Shown: positions 25,763 through 34,191 of the stretch, in pieces
Numbering within the stretch: position 1 is the first letter of the stretch
Layout: the number at the start of each line of letters is the position of its first letter
Assembly: GCA_905221615.1 (NCBI GenBank)
Contig: CAJNDT010005913.1
Location: 620,001-684,000 of the forward strand
Reading direction: 5' to 3'
DNA length: 64,000 bases
From: Symbiodinium sp. CCMP2592
Taxonomy: Eukaryota; Sar; Dinophyceae; Suessiales; Symbiodiniaceae
Notes under the pieces: generated by a model
Told to the model about the DNA's origin: nothing
Databases searched by the model: none
The model's input: only the letters and a program-made list of their open reading frames with translations
Program-made: the position numbers and the translations under genes

Positions 25763-26570
25763 TACAGACAGAACCGATTCGACGACGTGGGCTTCGCTTT
25801 TAGCAGGCTGGGTGCAGTTCGCGCAGGGCGCGTTGGCGCTCCCTGACGATGTGGAGGGTGATCGCTGGCGTGCGTGCGTCGCGCCGTCGATTGGGCTGCA
25901 TGCGATCGCGATGGCGCTTGGGGAGCTTCACAAGATTGATCCGAGCGAACGCCCGCTCGCGATGGACAAAGCGGAGATCGGGATCAAGCAGCACGCCGGG
26001 GAGATCAACTCGGCGTGGGCCGCCGAACCAATGCCCGAATCTCTGATGGAACTGATCGAGGACGCGAAATCCGCGTGGGAGGATTCGCTTCATGAGGGGG
26101 TCGTCTGGCGCTGCAAATCCGAGCGGTTCACCACTCGGCATCCCGGCGAGATCGGTCTTGCGATGCGAGAAGCGGGGTTTATGGGGGAGATCTTCGTCGC
26201 GGCGCCTGGAGTCGAGATGTTCAAGGATGTGCCGGTCGCGTGGTGCCGGGACCAGTCGGGGGGGATGCCGGACGAGCAGGTGGTGGAGTTTGTCGACGGT
26301 TTCCTCGAGACTTGCACCGGGAAGGTGGAGCGTCCCGAGATCATGCGTCCGCTCCATCAGGTGTATCGGCAGATGGACTTCCTTTCCGGCTCGATGCACG
26401 ATTTGGTCGCGCCGGTGACTGGGGATCTCCCGGCGGGGCAGCCGTTGCTGGTTCCTGTGGTGGTGGGGGGCGAGGTGTGCTCCGTGTCGCTTCCACCCAA
26501 ATCGGGCAAGCCGATGGATCCGATCGAGGTAAAGTGGTCAACTATCGCGGCGGACGAGGCGGAAAACTAG
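25755..26570 (+). CDS. Unknown soluble protein coupled to the CPBP protease
   Basis: I do not recognise this 271-residue protein. It starts at a GTG overlapping the last 8 bases of the protease gene. It has no signal peptide or membrane segment. It is rich in Trp, Met and acidic residues, with a helical first half (LLAGWVQFAQGALALPDD, IGLHAIAMALGELHKID) and a more beta-rich end (PLLVPVVVGGEVCSVSLPPK). A CWR-type active site is not seen. The coupling suggests a role with the protease, but nothing in the sequence proves it. The gene ends 75 bases before mdh. Confidence 0.75.
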   Translation: MSNTDRTDSTTWASLLAGWVQFAQGALALPDDVEGDRWRACVAPSIGLHAIAMALGELHKIDPSERPLAMDKAEIGIKQHAGEINSAWAAEPMPESLMELIEDAKSAWEDSLHEGVVWRCKSERFTTRHPGEIGLAMREAGFMGEIFVAAPGVEMFKDVPVAWCRDQSGGMPDEQVVEFVDGFLETCTGKVERPEIMRPLHQVYRQMDFLSGSMHDLVAPVTGDLPAGQPLLVPVVVGGEVCSVSLPPKSGKPMDPIEVKWSTIAADEAEN

Positions 26571-26645
26571 ACCCTCGCTCAGCGGTGTCTAGGATGCGTT
26601 TGACGGCTAGTTGACTCGAATTCACACGGAAAGGACACCGTTTCA

Positions 26646-27614
26646 ATGGCAACCAAACGAGCAAAGATTTCCATCATCGGCGCCGGTAATGTCGGCGCGA
26701 CCTGCGCCCACTGGGCCGCTCAGAAAGAACTCGGGGACATCGTCCTCCTCGACATCCCTCGCGCCGATGCGCCGGATCAGCACATGCCCAAGGGCAAGAT
26801 GATTGATCTTGGTTGCTGTGCTCCGATCGATGGGTTTGATTCGAACCTGACTGGTACCTTTGACTACAAGGACATCGCGGGATCGGACGTGGTCATCGTG
26901 ACCGCTGGTATGCCTCGCAAGCCTGGGATGAGCCGGGACGATCTGATTGAGGTCAATGTGAAGATCGTCAAGCAGGTCTCGGAGAACATCAAGGAGCACG
27001 CTCCGGACTCGATCGTGATCCTCGTGTCCAATCCGCTCGACGCGATGGTCTACACCGCGTGGAAGGCGACGGGCTTCCCAACCAACCGCATCGTTGGTCA
27101 AGCGGGCGCGCTGGACTGTGCTCGCTATCGTGCGTTCATCGCGTGGGAACTGGGTGTCTCGGTTGAGGACGTCCAAGCGATGCTGCTTGGTGGGCACGGT
27201 GACGACATGGTGCCGTTCCCTCGTCTGACTTCGGTCCACGGCATCCCGGTTTCCGATCTGCTCCCAGAAGACAAGATCACGGCATGCGTCGAGCGCGCCA
27301 AGGTTGGCGGCGGCGAGATCGTCAAGCTCATGGGAACCAGCGCCTACTACGCTCCGGCGCTGGGCACCATTCAGATGGCAGAAGCAATCATCAAGGACAA
27401 GAAGCGGATCATCCCATCGGCGGCATACCTCGATGGTCAGTTCGGACACAAGGGGCTGTTCGTCGGTGTCCCGGCGCTGCTCGGCAAGGACGGCGTCGAG
27501 AAGATCGTCGAGTTCAAGCTCACTGACGAAGAACAGAAGCTCTTCGACGAATCGGCATCGCATGTTGAGGACTTGGTCAACATCGTCAAGGAACGATTCC
27601 CAGAGCTCGCGTAA
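26646..27614 (+). CDS. mdh: Malate dehydrogenase
   Basis: Mdh oxidises malate to oxaloacetate with NAD in the citric acid cycle. The 322-residue protein belongs to the LDH-like MDH group: NAD-binding IGAGNVGAT near the start, TAGMPRKPGMSRDDL with the Arg residues that select a dicarboxylate, VSNPLDAMVY, and LGGHGDDMVP with the catalytic His. GAAAGGA upstream supports the ATG at 26646. A strong terminator follows, so it ends its transcription unit. Confidence 0.96.
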   Translation: MATKRAKISIIGAGNVGATCAHWAAQKELGDIVLLDIPRADAPDQHMPKGKMIDLGCCAPIDGFDSNLTGTFDYKDIAGSDVVIVTAGMPRKPGMSRDDLIEVNVKIVKQVSENIKEHAPDSIVILVSNPLDAMVYTAWKATGFPTNRIVGQAGALDCARYRAFIAWELGVSVEDVQAMLLGGHGDDMVPFPRLTSVHGIPVSDLLPEDKITACVERAKVGGGEIVKLMGTSAYYAPALGTIQMAEAIIKDKKRIIPSAAYLDGQFGHKGLFVGVPALLGKDGVEKIVEFKLTDEEQKLFDESASHVEDLVNIVKERFPELA

Positions 27615-27636
27615 GGTGTATGAACTCTATCAAAGT

Positions 27637-27666
27637 AAAGCCCCTGCTCAATGCAGGGGCTTTTTT
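27637..27666. terminator. Bidirectional terminator between mdh and the next gene
   Basis: AAGCCCCTGC, loop TCAAT, GCAGGGGCTT (27638-27662) then TTTT. The stem is flanked by A on the left and T on the right, so it can serve both convergent genes. Confidence 0.9.
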
Positions 27667-27684
27667 GTAGTCAGCGTTTGTTCA

Positions 27685-28203
27685 CTACTTCTCGTCTGGA
27701 CGGGAGTGTTCGTAAAGATCTCCAACGGCTTTCACATATTTCTGCCGTTGTTTCGCTTCGTGCGCTGCTTTAAGACTCTCCGCGTCCTCTCCGAGTGAGG
27801 TCAGCAGTTGATAGCAGTACGGCGCGGATCCGAGCCAGCGTTTCCAACGAGAGCGGAACATCCAGAATCCGATGGGGCACAGCACACCCGCTGCGATATA
27901 GAATGGCATCGTGCGGATGGTGACGGCGAGCGCGAGTGAACCGAGCGAGATCGCGAGTATGAGGAACCCGTAGACGAACTGGGCGCCCTCGCTTTTGAGT
28001 TGTCGCTTGACCGCGTTGCGGTGATCGGAAATGCGTGAGATCTCTGCTTCGGGATCATCTCCGAGGAGCCAAGCGGATCCTGGATCATCAGGATCAAACT
28101 CAAGTTCGGGTTCGGGTTCAGGGCGGAGTGCCTCACGGACCGCCTCTGGGTCAGCACCCGGCAGCAGTTCCATTCTATGCTTTGAGCGATCGGGCTCTTT
28201 CAT
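27685..28203 (-). CDS. Unknown protein with two membrane segments
   Basis: This 172-residue protein has no recognised family. An acidic, Pro-rich N-terminal third (EALRPEPEPELEFDPDDPGS) is followed by a basic stretch, two membrane helices (FVYGFLILAISLGSLALAV and MPFYIAAGVLCPIGFWMF) and a C-terminal helix rich in Lys and Ala (EAKQRQKYVKAVGDLYEHS). GGGGA six bases before the ATG at 28203 supports the start. It is convergent with mdh. Confidence 0.75.
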   Translation of the reverse strand: MKEPDRSKHRMELLPGADPEAVREALRPEPEPELEFDPDDPGSAWLLGDDPEAEISRISDHRNAVKRQLKSEGAQFVYGFLILAISLGSLALAVTIRTMPFYIAAGVLCPIGFWMFRSRWKRWLGSAPYCYQLLTSLGEDAESLKAAHEAKQRQKYVKAVGDLYEHSRPDEK

Positions 28204-28491
28204 TGACTATCCCCACGCGAGAGCGTTTATCAATGTTCATCATATATCAATACGCAGAATCGGTCTAATTCATTCATTATCAATAGCTTCTTCGCTGAAA
28301 TCAGCTTCCAGGTTCAGGCGTAGGATCATTTGGATTTCTTAACGCCGAGATTCAGATCGCCCTCAGCAGGTTCAGAAGCTGAGTCATTGGAGTTAGGAAC
28401 GAACCTGGCGCGTCTATACTGCATAAATGACAGAAGTTTGACTAGTAATGCCTGTACTTTATGGCAGCTCGATTTCGGAGGAAGAACGCTC

Positions 28492-29619
28492 ATGCGAAAC
28501 AGTTTCATCATTGCATTGTCGGTTTCACTCACTGTGCTGGGATCGACTCCCACGAAGGCTGTGGAGTTCTCGGCTCGTTCAGTCGAAGTCAGCGTCTCGT
28601 CGATTGATCAGATCGCGGAGCAACTTGTTGGGACTTGGGTGACCAATGCCCCATTCCGCAGCATCGAGAATGAGGGTGGGGGCACGACTGATCAGTACAT
28701 GATGATGAGCATTGCTCCGGTACAGATCGAAGGCATGGAGAACACCATGTACATCGAGAGCTCGGTCTCGGACTCACCATGGGATCCTTTCCGACAAGCG
28801 ATCTTCCAGCTTTATGAGTACAAAGGGAAGGTTCGATTGCGGACCTACACCATCGCGGCTACCGAGGATTCACTCGGATTGCTCGATGGGATGACCGCGG
28901 TTCCAGAACGCTTCATTGGGATTTCTAAGGACCAACTCATCGCGACGCTCGATGTTGAACTCGATTCGAACGGTTCCGGATTTAGTGGATCGACGCCGTA
29001 TCCATACCCTACAGGTGTAGGTGGGGCGGTCGAGATGACCAGTTCGATCACTTTCGACGGAACCACGCTCTCCACAGCGGATCGCGGTTACGATGCGCTG
29101 GGGAATGTGGTCTGGGGTGCAGGGGAAGATTCTTCATACCAGTTCGTCCAAACAGAGCCGTATGTGGTTGCGACTGAGCAGGAGAATGGATTGATCATTC
29201 TGGATTACCCTGCGAGTCAGACCGACATGGTCGTTCAAGAAGGCGACGAGATGCAGGTGCATTACTACGGCTACCTGACTGATGGTTCGATCTTCGATAC
29301 GAGCTACTCCAGAGGAGTGCCTTATGGGTTCCGTTTCCCTCCTGGGAATCGAGCGATCGTAGGTTGGGGTGAAGGCATGGTTGGTCTGAGCATGGATGGA
29401 CGGCGCAAGTTGATCATCCCTTCTGATCTCGGATATGGTCCGGGAGGGAATCCTCGCGCACAGATCCCAGGCGGCTCAACGCTGGTCTTTAATATCCATC
29501 TTGCAGGACTGAATCGTCCTGAGCCGGCACCTGAATCGTCGATGGAGAATGCTGAAGAGGCTGGTCACCAAGGGCACGATCACGCACACGATGACCATGA
29601 GGGACACGATCACGATTAA
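28492..29619 (+). CDS. Secreted fusion of a CpeT-like domain and FKBP prolyl isomerase with His-rich tail
   Basis: A signal peptide (MRNSFIIALSVSLTVLGS) starts at the ATG at 28492, which has GGAGGAA upstream. Residues about 35-230 resemble the CpcT/CpeT chromophore-lyase fold (MYIESSVSDSPWDPFRQAIFQ fits its YxEQ...RQR region). Residues about 245-350 are an FKBP domain: GDEMQVHYYGYLTDGSIFDT, GWGEGMVGLSMDGRRKLIIP, PGGSTLVFNIHL. The C-terminus is HQGHDHAHDDHEGHDHD, a likely metal-binding tail. FKBPs catalyse Pro isomerisation in folding; the role of the CpeT-like part in an organism without phycobilins is unknown. Total 375 residues, probably periplasmic. Confidence 0.82.
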   Translation: MRNSFIIALSVSLTVLGSTPTKAVEFSARSVEVSVSSIDQIAEQLVGTWVTNAPFRSIENEGGGTTDQYMMMSIAPVQIEGMENTMYIESSVSDSPWDPFRQAIFQLYEYKGKVRLRTYTIAATEDSLGLLDGMTAVPERFIGISKDQLIATLDVELDSNGSGFSGSTPYPYPTGVGGAVEMTSSITFDGTTLSTADRGYDALGNVVWGAGEDSSYQFVQTEPYVVATEQENGLIILDYPASQTDMVVQEGDEMQVHYYGYLTDGSIFDTSYSRGVPYGFRFPPGNRAIVGWGEGMVGLSMDGRRKLIIPSDLGYGPGGNPRAQIPGGSTLVFNIHLAGLNRPEPAPESSMENAEEAGHQGHDHAHDDHEGHDHD

Positions 29620-29717
29620 GCGCGTGAAATGTGTCATTGAATGATCTATTCTGAGTTTCGAGCGCTCACCAGACCACTCCTCGCAGACTCTCGCATTCAG
29701 GAATATGCGGCTTTGAA

Positions 29718-31166
29718 ATGCTGAAGCAACGACATCAGCTCTTTGTGACTCTGTTTGCGTGTACCGATGCGGTCTCCGCGATTGGTGCGTGTGCAGGTGC
29801 GTGGGCGATTCGGCATGCACGGTATGGCGGATTTGATCAGACATTTCGTGTGTATCTCCAAGAATCTCTGACTGTCCTGGTGGTTCCGGTACTTGCGTTC
29901 ACCATGTACGCGATCGGTTTGTATCGTCCACGGCGCGATCGTGCGTTGTGGGGTGAGATCACACAGGTATTCCGGGCTTCGATTGTCGCGATGGTGATCG
30001 CGATCGCTTTGATCTGGGTGATCGGCGGATTGCAGACTCCCAAGGTCCAGACGGTCGGTCCGGTCGTCCCGACTGAGATCTTTACTGTCCCATTCCGTTT
30101 TCAGATCTTGACGCTGACCATTCTGCTCCCGACTCTGCTTTCACTCCAGCGTGTGATGGTTCGGCTCGGGCTTCGTGCGATTCGTCGGCGTGGACGCAAT
30201 ACTCGGCATGTCGCGATCCTCGGGGTTGGTCGACTTGGACAAATTGCAGCGCAGACGCTTGAACGCAATGACTGGACTGGTATCCGTGTTGCATACTTCA
30301 TTAGTCATCACGAGCAATCGAATCGAGACGAGTGCATCGGAAAGCCTGTATTCGGAGGGACAAAGCAGCTCGCGACGATTCTGGAGCAGCATCCTGTGGA
30401 TGCGATTTATCTCGCGATGCCCAATGCGAAAGCCGCGAAAGTTCCGCACTTGTTGCAGCGGCTTGAACGATTCGCGATCGATGTTCGTCTGATTCCTGAT
30501 GTGCGATTGAAGTATCTTCCCCAATCGATGGCGGTGTCCGAACTGGAAGGGATGCCGATCTTGAGCTATCGCGAGAACCCACTCTCTGGAGTGGGGGGTA
30601 TGTTGAAGCGGTTGGTCGATATCGTGGGGTCGTTGGTCGGTTTGGTGCTCTTTGCGCCGATCATGATCGTGATTGCACTGATCATCCTCTGCACTTCAAA
30701 GGGCGGAGTCATCTTCCGGCAGAAGCGTGTGAGTCTGGGTGGTGGTACCTTCTGGATTTACAAGTTTCGCACGATGGATGCGAACGCGGAATGCGATTCA
30801 AAGTGGACACAGGTTGACGACCCTCGTGTGACGCGTGTCGGTAGCTGGCTCCGGAAGACGAGCCTGGATGAGATCCCGCAGCTATTCAATGTACTGATCG
30901 GGGAAATGTCGCTCGTGGGTCCTCGTCCTGAGCGTCCTGAGTTGATTGATCGCTTTCGTGATGACTGGCGCGGCTACATGATCCGTCAGCATGTGAAAGC
31001 CGGGATGACCGGCTGGGCGCAGGTCAACGGGCTCCGTGGGAACACCAGTTTGAGGAAGCGATTGCAGTACGATCTGTTCTATATCCGGCACTGGTCGATC
31101 TGGTTCGATTTCAGAATCCTGCTGATGACGATCATGCGTGGATTTGTCCATAAAAACGCGTACTAA
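29718..31166 (+). CDS. Undecaprenyl-phosphate sugar phosphotransferase (exopolysaccharide initiation)
   Basis: This enzyme type places the first sugar-phosphate on undecaprenyl phosphate to begin an exopolysaccharide or O-antigen repeat. The 482-residue protein has four N-terminal membrane segments, a nucleotide-binding-like middle (VAILGVGRLGQIAAQTL) and a fifth segment (VDIVGSLVGLVLFAPIMIVI). The catalytic domain has FRQKRVSLGGGTFWIYKFRT, RKTSLDEIPQLFNVLIGEMS, VGPRPERPE and a GMTGWAQVNGLRG motif. This is the WcaJ/Pss-type layout. No further polysaccharide genes follow in the window. Confidence 0.92.
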   Translation: MLKQRHQLFVTLFACTDAVSAIGACAGAWAIRHARYGGFDQTFRVYLQESLTVLVVPVLAFTMYAIGLYRPRRDRALWGEITQVFRASIVAMVIAIALIWVIGGLQTPKVQTVGPVVPTEIFTVPFRFQILTLTILLPTLLSLQRVMVRLGLRAIRRRGRNTRHVAILGVGRLGQIAAQTLERNDWTGIRVAYFISHHEQSNRDECIGKPVFGGTKQLATILEQHPVDAIYLAMPNAKAAKVPHLLQRLERFAIDVRLIPDVRLKYLPQSMAVSELEGMPILSYRENPLSGVGGMLKRLVDIVGSLVGLVLFAPIMIVIALIILCTSKGGVIFRQKRVSLGGGTFWIYKFRTMDANAECDSKWTQVDDPRVTRVGSWLRKTSLDEIPQLFNVLIGEMSLVGPRPERPELIDRFRDDWRGYMIRQHVKAGMTGWAQVNGLRGNTSLRKRLQYDLFYIRHWSIWFDFRILLMTIMRGFVHKNAY

Positions 31167-31220
31167 ACCCTAACATCGACTTGAATTCGTGGAATTTGTA
31201 CCGTTGAGTCGGTCTGAGGG

Positions 31221-31249
31221 TTGCGATTTTTATGTGAAATCTGTATAAC
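31221..31249 (+). promoter_or_regulatory. Sigma-70-type promoter before the pseudopilin gene
   Basis: TTGCGA (31221-31226) and TATAAC (31244-31249) are separated by 17 bases. They lie in the 318-base gap before the pseudopilin gene, leaving a leader of about 230 bases in which nothing else was recognised. Confidence 0.6.
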
Positions 31250-31484
31250 AGTCCCAAGGACATTGGGGGGTTCGTGTGGAACCCCTTGTGAACCCTGTCT
31301 ACGAAACGCGCTCTACCCGCTAACTGATCGTGTTCGGTCGATTTTACGGAACAATTCGGATCAGCTTGCGAATGGAGCATGTGGGACTATGACACACCAC
31401 GCATGATGCGTGAAGAAACAACCAAGATTGAGATCACTCCTGCATGGGAACTGGCCCTTAATCTTCAAGCAGACGGAGGCCGTC

Positions 31485-32606
31485 GTGGCAAGACGAAACA
31501 AGGCATTTACACTGATTGAACTACTGGTGGTCATCGCGATCATCGCTCTTCTCATCGGCATCCTCCTGCCCGCGCTCGGACAGGCACGCCGATCGGCACA
31601 GAATGTTGTGGCGCAGGCCAACGCTCGCTCCCTCAACACTGGTGCAGCAAACTACGCGGGCGATTCTGATGACCGCATCTTCAGCTTCACATGGCGTCAA
31701 GGCGGGTATTACATCAACCTGAAGAACGGTAACATCCGTCCTTCACCTGCTCCGAGCGATACCGTCGCCGCAGCTTGGCAGGCGCAGAACATTCTTCAGC
31801 GTGCGACCGGTCGTCTGAAAGGAACGGGTTCGTTCATCGCTCCTCAGCAGCGTCTCATGCACCGTCGTTACTCGCACCTTGTGCTTCTTGATTATCTGAC
31901 TGATCGTCAGCCGGAACCGATTGCGGCGTCCCCGTTCGACAAGAACCTCATCAACTGGCAAGAAAACCCACTCGAGTACCTCGAGCCTGGCAACTCATTC
32001 CCATACGGGAACGGTCAACCGAGCCAAGCAGGGTACGATATGGATCCGAACTGGACGCCAACAGCTATCAAGCAACTCTGGCCGTTCGCTTCGACCTACC
32101 AAATGGTTCCTGCAGCATGGAACACTGACGGCATCAATCGTACAAACACCTATGTTCCGATTGACACCACGCCGCACCTGTTTACCAGCTTGACCGGTCA
32201 GTTCCCTACACTCGGTCGTCGCAAGATGACTCAGGTCGCTCACCCATCAGGCAAGGTCATGATGTTCGAAGAGTTCGACCGATTCTCTGATCCATCAGGT
32301 CTTTACTTCGCATATCCTGAAGCGAAAGCGAACCTCGCGTTCTTCGATGGATCCGTGCGTCAGGAAGAGACCTCAAGTGCTAACGCGGGTTGGAATCCAG
32401 AAGATCCAGATCAGCCATGGACTCAGAGATATGTTCCGCTTGACACATTCCCATTGCCGAAGGGTGGATTGGGTGACCAGGCTGAATACTGTCAGCGTTA
32501 CCGCTGGACTCGCAATGGTCTCCAAGGTATCGACTTTGGTGGAGCTGATGTAGGGACCGCTGGCAATCCAGACATCATCAATCCTGAGTGTTCAGTCCTT
32601 CCATAA
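31485..32606 (+). CDS. Planctomycete-type pseudopilin (prepilin N-terminal methylation domain)
   Basis: A GTG at 31485 with GGAGG a few bases upstream starts (V)ARRNKAFTLIELLVVIAI, a class III signal sequence cut before Phe by prepilin peptidase. The long hydrophobic helix continues IALLIGILLPALGQARR. Ala, not Gly, occupies the -1 position. The 373-residue product is much larger than standard pilins and ends in the Planctomycete pattern with LAFFDGSVRQEE. It is probably an extracellular fibre or type II secretion-like component. The secretin gene at 46.4-49.9 kb could be part of the same machinery. It has its own promoter and terminator, so it is probably well expressed. Confidence 0.9.
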   Translation: MARRNKAFTLIELLVVIAIIALLIGILLPALGQARRSAQNVVAQANARSLNTGAANYAGDSDDRIFSFTWRQGGYYINLKNGNIRPSPAPSDTVAAAWQAQNILQRATGRLKGTGSFIAPQQRLMHRRYSHLVLLDYLTDRQPEPIAASPFDKNLINWQENPLEYLEPGNSFPYGNGQPSQAGYDMDPNWTPTAIKQLWPFASTYQMVPAAWNTDGINRTNTYVPIDTTPHLFTSLTGQFPTLGRRKMTQVAHPSGKVMMFEEFDRFSDPSGLYFAYPEAKANLAFFDGSVRQEETSSANAGWNPEDPDQPWTQRYVPLDTFPLPKGGLGDQAEYCQRYRWTRNGLQGIDFGGADVGTAGNPDIINPECSVLP

Positions 32607-32635
32607 CTGAGGATTAAACATACTCACCATAACAC

Positions 32636-32665
32636 AAAGCCCCGTCCATGTGACGGGGCTTTTCA
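32636..32665. terminator. Bidirectional terminator after the pseudopilin gene
   Basis: AAAGCCCCGTC, loop CATGT, GACGGGGCTTT (32636-32662) with T on the right. It separates two convergent genes. Confidence 0.9.
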
Positions 32666-32775
32666 TTGATGGCTAGCTACAAAAGTACTCTGCTCGAAGC
32701 AAGAAGAAATACCCAACACCGTTTGGGGTTGGGCATGATATTGCTCACGGAGATGGTATCAGAAGTCTCGGAGTA

Positions 32776-34092
32776 TCAAGGTCCCAGACGGCGGACACGG
32801 CGGAGATCTGCGAGGTAATCCTCGATCTGTTGTTCCCAGTAGACGACATCGATCGCGTTTTCGTACCCGTCGACGATCGATGGCATCTCCATCTCTTCTG
32901 CTTGTGCCATGATGCGCTTGTAGAGTCCAAGGTTCTTCTTGGCGCTCTGGAGAGAGGCGCCTGCAAAGGTGATGTACTCGCTGTTGCCAAACTGAGCGAT
33001 ATCAGTTTGGAACGAGTTGATGGTTGCGTTGAGTCGATCGCGGAGTCGTTTGCACTTCTTTGTATCGCGATCCGTGATCTCTGTGCCCATGTCGCCTGCT
33101 GAGTCCCATTTCTCGATTCCCTGAGCCTTTGCAAAGTCTTCGAGGGACTTGGATTCGCTTTCTTTGACGATGCCGTATTTCGCGGCTTGTGTCGTAGTGA
33201 GCGTAAGAACTGTGTTCGGGCCATCGATGGTCTCATAGCCTCTTGGGAGCCCATCCTTTGAGTTTGTCAGGACCCATTCGCCCCTTTCTCTGTAGGCGTA
33301 GACCTCGGCTTCTGAGAGCATCATGGCTTGGACGAGGTAGCGCGAGTGTCCGTTGGCTTCAGCGGCTGAGCCGAGCTTTGAGGCCATGATGGAGGTCATC
33401 TTCTTGTCCACTTCAGCTGAGCCGGTCGAGTTGGTTGAATAGACCACGGCTCCTCCGAAATCCGCTCCTGGTGCCATGGTGATGGTTTCACACCAGAATG
33501 AAGGCCAAATTGAGGCGCTGATCGCGTGTTCGATGAGCATGTGATAGTTCAGGTCGTCTGAGAAGCGTTCCATGACGGCGACCATGTCCTGAGCGGCCCA
33601 TACTTCCCCGCCTGGCGAGTTGATGCGGAAGACGATGTCGGTCACGCCTTGTTCTACAGCCCATTCAAGGGAGTTTTTGACTGAGAGTGGGTAGATGTCT
33701 TGTCCGAAGGTGCCTGAGAGCGGGATCTCCATCAGGAGCTGATATCCCTCTCTTTTAAGCGATTTGGTCTCTGTCGCTGCGTTCGAGCTGCTCTTCGGGA
33801 TGCTCAGGGTGGTTGGCTGATCATTGGTGACCTTGGGAGTGTCCGAGATCGGTGTACGCTCCACAGAGCGGACTTCGCGAGCGTTGAGCGTCATGCGTGT
33901 GCTGATGCCATGGATCTCGGTCTCGATCACGATGGTCCGGCGATTCTCGGTGATGATGGTGCCTTCATAGGTTGTTCCATCACGTAAGACGACGATATCA
34001 GCGAGCGAGGCGCTGGACAGACACGCGAGAGCAGAGCCTGCCGTAATCGCGATCAGGGATGGGCGAGAGAATCGTTTGGATCGGGGCATCAT
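32776..34092 (-). CDS. Secreted ClpP/SppA-class serine protease-like protein
   Basis: The 438-residue protein has a signal peptide (RFSRPSLIAITAGSALACLS, cut near SLADI) and a small beta domain (VVLRDGTTYEGTIITENRRT). A ClpP-fold domain follows: VTDIVFRINSPGGEVWAAQD is the typical oxyanion region, and ISASIWPSFWCETITMAPGA holds the Ser expected to act as nucleophile. The C-terminus is helical and Lys/Glu-rich. It resembles NfeD-type or SppA-type periplasmic proteases but lacks the NfeD membrane domain. GGAG precedes two adjacent ATGs at 34092 and 34089; either may be used. The substrate is unknown. Confidence 0.8.
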   Translation of the reverse strand: MMPRSKRFSRPSLIAITAGSALACLSSASLADIVVLRDGTTYEGTIITENRRTIVIETEIHGISTRMTLNAREVRSVERTPISDTPKVTNDQPTTLSIPKSSSNAATETKSLKREGYQLLMEIPLSGTFGQDIYPLSVKNSLEWAVEQGVTDIVFRINSPGGEVWAAQDMVAVMERFSDDLNYHMLIEHAISASIWPSFWCETITMAPGADFGGAVVYSTNSTGSAEVDKKMTSIMASKLGSAAEANGHSRYLVQAMMLSEAEVYAYRERGEWVLTNSKDGLPRGYETIDGPNTVLTLTTTQAAKYGIVKESESKSLEDFAKAQGIEKWDSAGDMGTEITDRDTKKCKRLRDRLNATINSFQTDIAQFGNSEYITFAGASLQSAKKNLGLYKRIMAQAEEMEMPSIVDGYENAIDVVYWEQQIEDYLADLRRVRRLGP

Positions 34093-34191
34093 CAATCTCC
34101 AATGAATGGGAGTCTGTTTGGTATTGTTCATTAGTGTATCAAACTGTGAGAGATATGCCAAGATAGATTTGTGTGAGACTACAGTTTGGGC

